NCBI GenBank assembly: GCA_937874965.1
Contig: CALNCD010000167.1
Span: 1-15,834 of the forward strand
Direction of reading: 5' to 3'
Source: an uncultured Erysipelotrichaceae bacterium
GTDB lineage: Bacteria > Bacillota_I > Bacilli_A > Erysipelotrichales > Erysipelotrichaceae
Length of the DNA stretch: 15,834 nt
Of the stretch, positions 7,466-14,868 are shown in pieces. Made by a program: the position numbers and the translations under genes. The notes below the pieces were generated by a model. The model ran no database searches. It was given only the letters and a program-made list of their open reading frames with translations, and was not told the DNA's origin. The number at the start of each line of letters is the position of its first letter. Position 1 is the first letter of the stretch.

Positions 7466-8355
7466 GCTTTGGTATCACATTAAAGAGGGATTCAGAGGGG
7501 TCTTCAGGCATCTGGCCATGTCTTTGTCCAGTGCTTCGGCAGTGACGCTGACCTTGATTCTGGTCGGGGTATTCCTTGTCTTGAATGCTTCTTTGCAGTA
7601 TGTGACCAAAAATATTCAGGAGAGTGTTAAACTGGTTGCGAAAATAAGTGCCGATTATGATACGGCAGATTTGATTCCGTCAATTGAAAGTCAGCTTCAA
7701 GCGATTCCAGGAGTTGTTTCAGTGGAGTATTCCTCCAAGGATCAGCAGCTGGATGTCTTGATCAGCAAGTTTCCCGATGGTGACGGAAATGCTTTTGAAA
7801 CCTATAAAGGCGAAAAAAATCCGCTGGAAGCAGGGATCATTGTCTCGACAGCAAGCGGAACTGGCGACGATTTCAGATCAGATCATGGGCATTGAAGGGG
7901 TATCCCGGATTCTAAGCGGCGGAGAAGTCGTCTTCTCATTCGTCAATGGCTTAAGCGCGGTTCGTCAATATGCTTATATCCTGGTTATCGCTCTTGGATT
8001 GCTTGCTGTTTTCCTGATTGCAAATACGATACGCGTTACAATTTATTCAAGACGACGGGAAATATCAATTATGCGTACGGTGGGTGCGAGCAACTGGTTT
8101 ATCCGTTTGCCCTTTCTTGTTGAGGGAATGATTATCGGATTGCTGGGATCGTTGATTCCTGTGGTGGTTATTATTTTCGGATATCAATATATCTATGGCA
8201 TTATCTCCTCGGGATTGAACTTTAGTCTGCTCCAGCTTCCACCGGTGTATCCGTTGGTTTCTGATATATCCTGGATGATCATCGGGTTGGGCATCGGTGT
8301 TGGTTTGGTCGGTAGTTTTATCTCTATTTCAAAGCATTTGAGGTGGTCACGATGA
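7458..8355 (+). pseudogene. ftsX: FtsX membrane subunit, interrupted by a one-base frameshift
   Basis: FtsX is the four-helix membrane partner of FtsE that signals to an extracellular wall hydrolase. Two overlapping fragments make up the gene. Positions 7458-7895 encode the N-terminus (MSRLWYHIKEGFRG..., first membrane helix, extracellular domain to NPLEAGIIVSTA). The frame starting inside 7777-8355 encodes the rest (...AELATISDQIMGIEG, then three membrane helices with IANTIRVTIYSRRREISIMRTVGASNWFIRLPFLVEG). Alignment by eye to B. subtilis FtsX puts the break at about 7846-7857. Removing one base gives 897 nt, or 298 residues, the normal length. All else looks intact, so a sequencing or assembly error, or a recent mutation, is likely. 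ATG 7458 is preferred (AGGAGG 7441-7446, spacing 11) over ATG 7449, which is 2 nt from it. Confidence 0.88.
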
Positions 8356-9746
8356 AGAAAGTGAAACGTATTGCGATTGTTGTCGTGTTAATCTTGTCGG
8401 TCACGATTCCTTCAATCCGGGCATTGACTGCCTCTGATCTGGATGATCAGGCAACCTATAATAAATGGAAGGAAACATGTTCCACTGCCTATTCGAAGAA
8501 TAAAGAGGCTTGTGCTGTACTTGCAGCCTATGTGGAAGCAAAGAAGCAGGAAGCACAGAATTCCATTGATGAACAGAAGAAAGATCTGGAATCATTGAAT
8601 ATCAGCATTCAGGATGTTCAGGCACAGATTTCCAAATATGTGACAGAGATCAATACATTGCAGGAGAACGTTAACGCTGTAGCTGCTGAGATTTCTACGG
8701 TTGAATCGTCGATTGTCGCTTTGAATGCTCAGATTGAAACCCGTTTGACCAAGATTCAGGAGATGGACGACTTGATCCGGGAACGTCTTGTCGGGATGGA
8801 AAGCTACATTGGAACCAATCTCTTCTTTGAATTTCTGCTGTCTTCAAATGACTTTGCAGATCTCCTGACACGGTGGGATTCCATCAGTGTTATCACGAAG
8901 GGTGACCAGGATCTGGTTGACCAACTGAATGCAGAGAAAGTTGAACTTGAAAATGATAAGGTCCAGCTTGATGTTCAAAAGCTAGCGCTGGATGAGCAGA
9001 AAACAACGTATCAGACCCGATTGAATGATGTTCAGCAGATGCAGGCGTCCTTGGATAAAGCTTATCAGCGTTTCCTTGCTCAGCAGACGACATTATCACA
9101 GGATATCTCAACCAATGAAAGAACTCAGGCTCAAATGGATGAGGTTATCAACAGTTTCAATGATATCGGGAATATTCCAAGCAGTACTGCCTGGCTTACG
9201 CCGACAACATCTCATTTCCAGATTTCTGCTGTTGCATGGGCCTATCCTGAAGGCGGATGGCATGCTGGCGTTGATATCGCCCCAAGTCCGCGTGGAATCG
9301 GTGCCCCGGCTTTGGCTCCGGCAAATGGTGTCGTTGTCTATTCGTCAAATGGATGTGATTCCTGGAACAGTTACTATTGCGGCGATCCATCAGGAATCGG
9401 TTCGACTTATGGCGGGAATCAGGTCTACATGATTGTCAGCGTGGAAGGCAGTGTTTATGGTATTGCCTACAAGCATTTGATGAATGGTTCAGCAGTATCG
9501 CCACGTGAAGTCAATGCGGGAGATCAGGTCGGACAGATCGGAAATTCCGGACAATCCACAGGACCGCATCTTCATATTGAAGCAGTCTATCTCGGAACAG
9601 ATACGCTGGATTACTATGTACGGAATTGGCGAAACGGAAACTTCGGTGCATCCGGAAGTTCACGGTTGTGCGAGAATGGCTACGGTGCACCTTGCCGGGT
9701 CAAGCCACAGACGTTATGGGGCTATAGCCTTTATCAACGGTATTAA
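8352..9746 (+). CDS. Exported coiled-coil M23 (LytM) peptidoglycan endopeptidase, probable FtsEX partner
   Basis: The 464-residue product has an N-terminal signal peptide (MKKVKR, hydrophobic core, likely cleavage after SIRA), a long Gln/Glu/Lys-rich coiled coil (about 55-265) and a C-terminal M23 domain. The metal ligands are all present: H304 and D308 (HAGVD), H375 (YKHL) and H406/H408 (PHLHIE). It is therefore probably an active zinc endopeptidase, unlike E. coli EnvC, which keeps the fold but lost the ligands. Coiled coil plus hydrolase domain is the architecture of FtsEX-controlled enzymes (EnvC, CwlO, PcsB). The ATG overlaps the ftsX stop (ATGA at 8352-8355), with AGGTGG 5 nt upstream. 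It carries three close cysteine pairs (C43/C54, C335/C343, C440/C448), which is unusual for an exported Gram-positive protein. The cut bond is not known. Confidence 0.9.
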   Translation: MKKVKRIAIVVVLILSVTIPSIRALTASDLDDQATYNKWKETCSTAYSKNKEACAVLAAYVEAKKQEAQNSIDEQKKDLESLNISIQDVQAQISKYVTEINTLQENVNAVAAEISTVESSIVALNAQIETRLTKIQEMDDLIRERLVGMESYIGTNLFFEFLLSSNDFADLLTRWDSISVITKGDQDLVDQLNAEKVELENDKVQLDVQKLALDEQKTTYQTRLNDVQQMQASLDKAYQRFLAQQTTLSQDISTNERTQAQMDEVINSFNDIGNIPSSTAWLTPTTSHFQISAVAWAYPEGGWHAGVDIAPSPRGIGAPALAPANGVVVYSSNGCDSWNSYYCGDPSGIGSTYGGNQVYMIVSVEGSVYGIAYKHLMNGSAVSPREVNAGDQVGQIGNSGQSTGPHLHIEAVYLGTDTLDYYVRNWRNGNFGASGSSRLCENGYGAPCRVKPQTLWGYSLYQRY

Positions 9747-9778
9747 AAAAGACGGTGGTTCAAATTCCATCGTCTTTT
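9747..9778. terminator. Bidirectional terminator between the M23 gene and the zip gene
   Basis: AAAAGACGGTGG (9747-9758) pairs with CCATCGTCTTTT (9767-9778) around an 8-nt loop, with one G-T wobble. Read on the minus strand, the hairpin is followed by a T6 run (revcomp of 9745-9750), making it a good terminator for the convergent transporter gene. On the plus strand the T-tract is only four bases. Confidence 0.8.
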
Positions 9779-9780
9779 CG

Positions 9781-10617
9781 TTAACCCAAGGCTACATCCA
9801 AGATCATCATGATCATAAAACCAAGCATGAATCCGAAGACCGCATGATGACTGTTGGCCTCTGGCTGGGAATTCTGTGCTTCCGGAATGAGTTCTTCTAC
9901 GACGACATAGATCATTGCTCCGGCGGCAAAGGATAAGGCATACGGCAATAGAAATTGAACCGAGTGAACAAGGAGTGCGCCGATGACTGCCATGATGGGT
10001 TCCACCAAGGCAGAGGCTTGTCCGTAGAAGAAGGATTTCCAGCGGCTGAGTCCTTCCTGTCTCAATGGGATAGAGACGGCTGCACCTTCTGGAAAGTTCT
10101 GGATACCGATGCCGATAGCAAGGGTCACTGCTGCAATTGTGCTCGCAAAGATAGCGGTGGGTGCATCGCCTTTATTGATAGCGCCGAAGGCAACACCGAT
10201 GGCAAGGCCTTCAGGGATATTATGAATGGTGATTGAGAAGACCAGTAAGATTGTTTTCTTCAATTTTACATGAATTCCTTCAGCAACCTGGTTTTTCCCG
10301 TAGTGCAGATGAGGAATTGTTTTATCCGTAAGGTAGAGGAAGAGTCCGCCGGCCATAAAACCGATGGAGACCACAAGCCATGGCGGTAATCCTCCGTTCT
10401 TTGTTGCCCATTCAATTCCTGGGGCTAACAAGCTCCAGAAGCTGGCTGCAACCATGACACCCGCTGCAAAACCGTAGATAAAATTTAAAATTGTCCGATT
10501 CATCGATTTTGCGAAAAAGACCAAAGCTGCGCCTAGTCCAGTGATAGACCAGGTGAAGATTCCGGCGATTAAAGCCTGAACCCATGTTTCTTGTCCAATA
10601 AACCAATCCAGCATCAT
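9781..10617 (-). CDS. ZIP family (GufA-type) divalent metal transporter
   Basis: ZIP proteins carry Zn2+, Fe2+ or other divalent metals into the cytoplasm. The 278-residue product is strongly hydrophobic with about eight membrane helices. It has the two metal-site helices of the GufA subfamily, HNIPEG (H132-G137) and QNFPEG (Q173-G178), and a histidine-containing loop (TIPHLHYGK) in between. Further acidic and histidine residues (EELIPEAQ, SHHAVF) lie near the C-terminus. The start is ATG 10617, 5 nt after AGGAGG (minus strand 10628-10623); ATG 10614 is equally possible. A GTG at 10623 overlaps that ribosome binding site and is unlikely. It is a lone gene transcribed against its neighbours. 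Metal specificity cannot be read from the sequence. Confidence 0.92.
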   Translation of the reverse strand: MMLDWFIGQETWVQALIAGIFTWSITGLGAALVFFAKSMNRTILNFIYGFAAGVMVAASFWSLLAPGIEWATKNGGLPPWLVVSIGFMAGGLFLYLTDKTIPHLHYGKNQVAEGIHVKLKKTILLVFSITIHNIPEGLAIGVAFGAINKGDAPTAIFASTIAAVTLAIGIGIQNFPEGAAVSIPLRQEGLSRWKSFFYGQASALVEPIMAVIGALLVHSVQFLLPYALSFAAGAMIYVVVEELIPEAQNSQPEANSHHAVFGFMLGFMIMMILDVALG

Positions 10618-10632
10618 TCTCACCTCCTATCA

Positions 10633-10641
10633 ATAATACCA
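10633..10641 (-). promoter_or_regulatory. Possible extended -10 promoter of the zip gene
   Basis: On the minus strand, 10641-10633 read TGG-TATTAT, an extended -10 with the same TGG lead-in as other promoters of this window. No convincing -35 is present 17 nt upstream; that position holds one arm of an inverted repeat. Confidence 0.45.
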
Positions 10642-10644
10642 CAC

Positions 10645-10661
10645 CGTTCCAAGGAGGAACG
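10645..10661. repeat. Short inverted repeat upstream of the zip gene
   Basis: CGTTCC (10645-10650) and GGAACG (10656-10661) are perfect inverted arms around a 5-nt centre. The repeat overlaps the spacer and -35 position of the zip promoter, where a repressor would be expected to bind. An 8-base piece of it, GTTCCAAG, recurs at 10710-10717. It is short enough to occur by chance, and no metal-regulator consensus was recognised. Confidence 0.3.
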
Positions 10662-10693
10662 CGAGTTGCATCAGGATTTCTGTTCCCGGACTA

Positions 10694-10771
10694 TTGATTT
10701 TTCCAGACAGTTCCAAGTACAATGCCATATTCAAGGCCGGGGTTGATTGGGTGAAAATCCTGTGATATCAT
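10694..10771 (+). promoter_or_regulatory. Two candidate promoters for the ctp-uvrB operon
   Basis: Two sigma-A-like pairs lie in the 200-nt gap before ctp. The first is TTGATT (10694-10699), 18 nt, TACAAT (10718-10723). The second is TTGATT (10743-10748), 17 nt, TATCAT (10766-10771). The second would start transcription near 10778, so the TTG at 10781 is not a credible start codon and ATG 10820 fits better. No LexA-type operator palindrome was seen here. Confidence 0.45.
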
Positions 10772-10819
10772 ATCGGTTCTTTGAAGAATATGATAGAATT
10801 ATCGGGTGAGGTTAGTTAT

Positions 10820-12334
10820 ATGGAAAACAATTTAAATAAGAATGATCGCGAGTCGGTTAAAATAACATTGGAACGTCATAAGTGGCCGGATGAAATCAAG
10901 AAAGAGCGGCAGCGAAACTTCTTGATTTTCGGGTTAACGCTTGCAGTAGTGGCTTCTTTCACCTTAGGATGGATTACTAACGGTGTCTTGAATACATCCA
11001 CGGCAACCACGGCTGTCACGAACAATACACAGCTCAAGCGTTTTGAAGAAGTTTACAAAACCCTTCTTAATAAGTGGTATTTCTCCAATGACATGACTGA
11101 TCCATCCAGTCAGCTGATTGATAATGCGATTAACGGAATGCTGGATATCAATGGTGATATTCATACGTCCTATCTGAGTGCAAAACAAGCGACTGATCTT
11201 TCTCAGACGATTAATGGTGAGTTTGTCGGGATTGGCGTACAGTATAACGCTTCTGGCGGTTTGAACATGATCACTAAAGTCTTTAAGAATTCACCGGCAG
11301 AGAAGGCAGGAATCAAAGCGGGTGATCGCATCATTTCGGTGGATGGTGAAGATGTTACCTCTTTTACTTCGGATCAGCTGGTTGAGAAAATTACCGGAGA
11401 ACTCGGGACCACCGTGGTTGTGGGCTTGCAACGAGGCGGTGAAAATCTGACATTAAGCATTGTCCGTGATACTGTTAATTCGTTGGCCTATGGGTATATG
11501 ATGGACAATAATGTCGGCTACCTGGAGCTGACTTCGTTTGGACAGTCTCTGTACACTGTTTCTAAATCATATCTGGCTGATTTTGCCAGCCAGGGTGCAA
11601 CGAAGCTTATTATTGATCTGCGCAGCAATGGCGGAGGCTATCTTTCTGCCATTGAAGAAGTTTCCAAGCTTTTCATTCCTAAGGGAGATACAATTTACCA
11701 GATCGAGAACAAGGATGGTTCCATCGATGTCTCAAAAGCCAGAGATGTCAATGAATACAACTATGATAAAATCGTTATTCTGATTAATGGCGGAACGGCC
11801 AGTGCTTCCGAAGTATTGACTTTGGCCTTGAAAGAAAATGCAAGCCTGAATGTCAGTGTCGTCGGGGATGTCTCTTACGGCAAGGGAACAGCCCAGACCC
11901 AGGTCAGTCTTTCTGATGGCGGAGTCTTGAAGTATACGTATGCCAAGTGGCTTGATCCGCAGGGCAATAACATCAATGGCCAAGGGATTACTCCGGATGT
12001 TGCGGTTAAGCTGAATGATTTCTTCTATCAGACCTATCCGGAACTGAGTGAAGGAGAGCAGTATCCGTTTGATACTGTCGGATCGCCTGTCTCGTATGTC
12101 CAGTATGGCTTACGGTATCTGGGATATTCGATTAGCCGTGTGGATGGCTACTACGATTCAACGACCTTGACGGCGATGAAAGCCTTCCAAACGACGCAGG
12201 GATTAACAGAGGATGGTGTAATCACCCAGGATATCATTGAACGGATCAACAGTGCTGCAACGAAATATTATTATGAAAACATCCAACAGCAGGATGTGCA
12301 GCTGATCAAGGCTGCAGAGGTTATAAATCAATGA
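10820..12334 (+). CDS. S41 C-terminal processing protease with PDZ and peptidoglycan-binding domains
   Basis: This is a membrane-anchored serine protease of the CtpA/CtpB/Prc family, which trims or degrades proteins outside the membrane. From ATG 10820 it has 504 residues: a basic cytoplasmic N-terminus, one membrane helix (about 33-56), a PDZ domain (about 133-215) and the S41 catalytic domain. The catalytic residues are probably S330 (in TASASE), K355 (YGKGTAQ) and Q359, with the 25-residue Ser-Lys spacing known from CtpB and Prc. A C-terminal peptidoglycan-binding repeat (about 417-477) suggests wall attachment. The start follows a weak GTGAGG (10806-10811); a TTG at 10781 sits almost at the predicted transcription start. 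The stop overlaps the uvrB start (ATGA). B. subtilis ctpB lies in the same neighbourhood; orthology is inferred. Confidence 0.93.
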   Translation: MENNLNKNDRESVKITLERHKWPDEIKKERQRNFLIFGLTLAVVASFTLGWITNGVLNTSTATTAVTNNTQLKRFEEVYKTLLNKWYFSNDMTDPSSQLIDNAINGMLDINGDIHTSYLSAKQATDLSQTINGEFVGIGVQYNASGGLNMITKVFKNSPAEKAGIKAGDRIISVDGEDVTSFTSDQLVEKITGELGTTVVVGLQRGGENLTLSIVRDTVNSLAYGYMMDNNVGYLELTSFGQSLYTVSKSYLADFASQGATKLIIDLRSNGGGYLSAIEEVSKLFIPKGDTIYQIENKDGSIDVSKARDVNEYNYDKIVILINGGTASASEVLTLALKENASLNVSVVGDVSYGKGTAQTQVSLSDGGVLKYTYAKWLDPQGNNINGQGITPDVAVKLNDFFYQTYPELSEGEQYPFDTVGSPVSYVQYGLRYLGYSISRVDGYYDSTTLTAMKAFQTTQGLTEDGVITQDIIERINSAATKYYYENIQQQDVQLIKAAEVINQ

Positions 12335-14313
12335 GTGTAAACCGATTTGAACTTGTTTCAAAGTTTGAACCGAAAGGCGATCAACCTAAAGCTATCCATC
12401 AGTTGATTGATGGCATTGAGAGCGGCAAGAAGACGCAGGTTCTTCTTGGTGCCACAGGAACCGGAAAGACGTATACAGTTTCCAAAGTCATTGAAGCGGT
12501 CAACAAGCCGACCCTGGTTTTCGTGCACAATAAGACGCTGGCCGGGCAGCTTTATTCAGAATTCAAGGAATTCTTCCCGAATAACCGGGTGGAGTATTTT
12601 GTATCAAATTTCGACTATTATCAGCCAGAAGCCTATATTCCTCGAAGCGATACGTATATCGAGAAGACTGCTATGATTAATCAGGAACTGGACATGCTTC
12701 GGCTTTCTGCCCTGACCAGCTGCTTAGAGCGGCGGGATACCATTGTGGTGGCATCTGTAGCGTGTATCTACGCATCATCAGATCCTCATCTTTACCGGGA
12801 GATGATGTATACATTGCGGGTGAACCAGGAGATAAAGCGCAGTGACTTTGTTCATGATCTGGTCTTGCGCCAGTATGTCCGCAATGATATGGAATTGAGT
12901 CGCGGGACATTCAGGATCCGTGGAGATGTTGTCGAGATCGTTCTCGGAAATACGGAAGCCTTTATTGTCCGGGTGGAGTTCTTCGGTGATGAGATTGAAC
13001 GTATCAGCGAGGTGGATGCGATTACCGGTGAGTTCAAGAACAGTTATACTGTTTACGCTATCTTTCCAGCCAATGAATACGCCCGTAATAAGCAGCAGAT
13101 TCATAAAGCCTGTGAGAATATCGAAGCAGAACTGATTGAGCGCCTGGCTTTCTTCAAAGACAACAATAAACTGGTTGAGGAGCAGCGGCTTCGTCAGCGG
13201 ACCGAATACGATTTGGAGTCATTGCGTGAATTAGGCACATGTTCCGGCATTGAGAACTATTCCATGCATATCGATGGACGGACGCCTGAACAGCGCCCCT
13301 GGAACCTTTTTGACTATTTTCCAGAAGATTTTCTATTTGTCGTGGATGAATCCCATGCCTCGCTTCCGCAGATCCGGGGAATGTATAACGGGGATCGTTC
13401 CCGTAAGACGACTTTGGTGGAATACGGCTTCCGATTACCGAGTGCGTTAAATAATCGTCCGATGCGTTTTGATGAATTTGAGACGGTTACCAATCAAAGC
13501 ATCTATATTTCAGCAACACCTGGTGACTATGAACTGGAAAAGGTCAATCATGAAGTTATTGAGCAGATTATCCGTCCGACAGGGCTTTTGGATCCGCTGA
13601 TTGAGATTCGTCCATCCAAGCATCAGATTGACCGGATTGTTGAAGATATCCAAGGCCGTATTGCGATGGATGAGAGGGTGCTGATCACGACATTGACGGT
13701 CAAGATGGCTCAGGAACTCAGCGCCTATCTCCAGAAGCAGCAGTTCAAGGTCGCTTACCTGCATCACGAGACTCAAACCTTGGAACGTACGGAAATCCTC
13801 CGTGATCTTCGGCTTGGAAAGTATGATGTCCTGGTTGGCATCAACTTGCTGCGTGAAGGTTTGGATTTACCTGAAGTTTCTTTGATCTGCATCCTTGATG
13901 CCGACAAAGAGGGATTCCTGCGGTCAACCCGCTCCTTGATTCAGATTGTCGGGCGGGCAGCCCGTAATGAACATGGACTGGTTGTCATGTATGCCGATAA
14001 GATCACCGATTCCATGCAGAAGACCATCGATGAAACCAAGCGCCGCCGCTCAATTCAGGAAGCCTATAATGAAGCGAACGGGATTGTTCCTAAAACAATT
14101 GTGAAGCCTGTCCGAGATGCGATTCATGGGGTTGAAACCCAAAGCCTTAGCAAACGTGTCCGTGATAAGAAGAACAAGGCTACCAAGAAGGAAAAGGAAG
14201 AACTTATCCTACGGTTGGAGAAGGAAATGCGACAAGCTGCATCGACCCTTGACTTTGAAAGGGCTGCGGAACTTCGGGATATTATCCTGGAACTGAAAGT
14301 TGAAATGAGCTAA
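12331..14313 (+). CDS. uvrB: UvrB, excision nuclease subunit B
   Basis: UvrB receives damaged DNA from UvrA, checks the lesion by inserting a beta-hairpin between the strands, and recruits UvrC for incision. The 660-residue product has Walker A GATGTGKT (40-47) and the damage-probing hairpin FDYYQPEAYIPRSDTYIEK (94-112). Walker B/DESH is at 339-342, helicase motifs TTLTVKMAQ, GINLLREGLDLPEV and QIVGRAARN follow, and a C-terminal UVR (UvrC-binding) helix pair spans about 622-657. Length is normal for the family. The ATG overlaps the ctp stop (ATGA at 12331-12334), so the gene depends on the ctp transcript and is translationally coupled to it. A terminator follows. Confidence 0.98.
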   Translation: MSVNRFELVSKFEPKGDQPKAIHQLIDGIESGKKTQVLLGATGTGKTYTVSKVIEAVNKPTLVFVHNKTLAGQLYSEFKEFFPNNRVEYFVSNFDYYQPEAYIPRSDTYIEKTAMINQELDMLRLSALTSCLERRDTIVVASVACIYASSDPHLYREMMYTLRVNQEIKRSDFVHDLVLRQYVRNDMELSRGTFRIRGDVVEIVLGNTEAFIVRVEFFGDEIERISEVDAITGEFKNSYTVYAIFPANEYARNKQQIHKACENIEAELIERLAFFKDNNKLVEEQRLRQRTEYDLESLRELGTCSGIENYSMHIDGRTPEQRPWNLFDYFPEDFLFVVDESHASLPQIRGMYNGDRSRKTTLVEYGFRLPSALNNRPMRFDEFETVTNQSIYISATPGDYELEKVNHEVIEQIIRPTGLLDPLIEIRPSKHQIDRIVEDIQGRIAMDERVLITTLTVKMAQELSAYLQKQQFKVAYLHHETQTLERTEILRDLRLGKYDVLVGINLLREGLDLPEVSLICILDADKEGFLRSTRSLIQIVGRAARNEHGLVVMYADKITDSMQKTIDETKRRRSIQEAYNEANGIVPKTIVKPVRDAIHGVETQSLSKRVRDKKNKATKKEKEELILRLEKEMRQAASTLDFERAAELRDIILELKVEMS

Positions 14314-14331
14314 TGTATTTTAGATGAAAAA

Positions 14332-14363
14332 GGAGCATCAGCCGATTGGTTGGTGCTTTTCTT
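14332..14363 (+). terminator. Intrinsic terminator after uvrB
   Basis: GCATCAGCC (14335-14343) pairs with GGTTGGTGC (14348-14356) through two G-T wobbles around a GATT loop, followed by TTTTCTT. It ends the ctp-uvrB operon before the next promoter. Confidence 0.75.
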
Positions 14364-14383
14364 AAAAAATATCATAGCGGATA

Positions 14384-14412
14384 ATGACAAATAAAAACCG
14401 GTTCCGTATAAT
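14384..14412 (+). promoter_or_regulatory. Near-consensus promoter of the small membrane protein gene
   Basis: ATGACA (14384-14389), a 17-nt spacer and a perfect TATAAT (14407-14412) form the closest match to a sigma-A consensus in the window. Transcription would start near 14419, so the ATG at 14424 would be almost leaderless and the ATG at 14442 has the proper leader. Confidence 0.75.
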
Positions 14413-14441
14413 AGAATCAACATATGTCAAGGGGGATAATT

Positions 14442-14717
14442 ATGCATCTATCGAAATGGATAAGAAGGATTGGTTTGGGTGTTCTCATCGGGGTGTTTCT
14501 CGTGGCTGGATTCTATTTCATGGATATTCATCGGATCAACAACGACCAGTTACCGCTTTTTGCGATCAAGGCTCCTGATGATGTCCATGATTCTCAATCG
14601 ATCGGGGCAACCTATCATGGGATTGGCTATACGATTTATCTCAATCAGAGCAGCTCAGGTATCCATGTTGCGAAGTGGTTTGTACTGGGAAGGTATATGG
14701 GTCAGTTCTTCGAATAG
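14442..14717 (+). CDS. Small single-pass membrane protein of unknown function
   Basis: The product is not recognised as a named family. From ATG 14442 it has 91 residues: a short basic N-terminus (MHLSKWIRR), one hydrophobic helix (about 10-30, IGLGVLIGVFLVAGFYF), and an outward-facing tail of about 60 residues with no cysteine. The tail pattern LPLFAIKAPDD...GATYHGIGYTIYLNQ recalls small Firmicutes membrane or lipo-proteins with a 'PxFxI...GxxYxGxGY' core; this is from memory and uncertain. The start is set by AAGGGGG (14429-14435), 6 nt upstream; an in-frame ATG at 14424 would overlap this site. It has its own strong promoter and a terminator, so it is expressed apart from uvrB and uvrA. 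Coding status is supported by RBS, promoter and a coherent membrane topology. Confidence 0.75.
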   Translation: MHLSKWIRRIGLGVLIGVFLVAGFYFMDIHRINNDQLPLFAIKAPDDVHDSQSIGATYHGIGYTIYLNQSSSGIHVAKWFVLGRYMGQFFE

Positions 14718-14731
14718 AATAGAGGGTTGTC

Positions 14732-14760
14732 AACCGGGTTCTTATCTTGATCCCGGTTTT
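14732..14760 (+). terminator. Intrinsic terminator after the small membrane protein gene
   Basis: AACCGGG (14732-14738) pairs perfectly with CCCGGTT (14752-14758), followed by TT then AA. The 13-nt loop can add two inner pairs. The T-tract is short, so efficiency may be moderate. Confidence 0.65.
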
Positions 14761-14868
14761 AATATGCTGGTCAGGGCTCTTGAATCCTGGTTGGGATGGT
14801 GAGTTTTGTATCCGTGTGATGTTTCTGTTGTTTTGTCCAGTCAAGGGGTGAGTATCTGATTTGAAACA

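Noticed and set aside
7811..7820. A7 run in ftsX as a programmed frameshift slippery site
   Set aside because: Conserved FtsX residues (NPLEAGIIVST) continue in the original frame for about 30 nt after the run, and the required shift is +1, not the -1 typical of A-rich slippery heptamers.
9484..9936. 150-codon plus-strand open frame spanning the M23 gene end, the terminator and the zip 3' end
   Set aside because: It reads through a strong hairpin and is out of frame with one gene and antisense to another, so it is not a credible gene.
9955..10236. 93-codon plus-strand open frame opposite the zip gene
   Set aside because: The sense of this DNA is fixed by the HNIPEG and QNFPEG motifs on the minus strand; the plus frame has no RBS or recognisable product.
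14384..14578. Alternative 64-codon frame starting MTNKNRFRIIES over the small membrane protein gene
   Set aside because: Its start overlaps the promoter -35 and it lacks an RBS; the frame from 14442 has both promoter and RBS and gives a coherent membrane protein.
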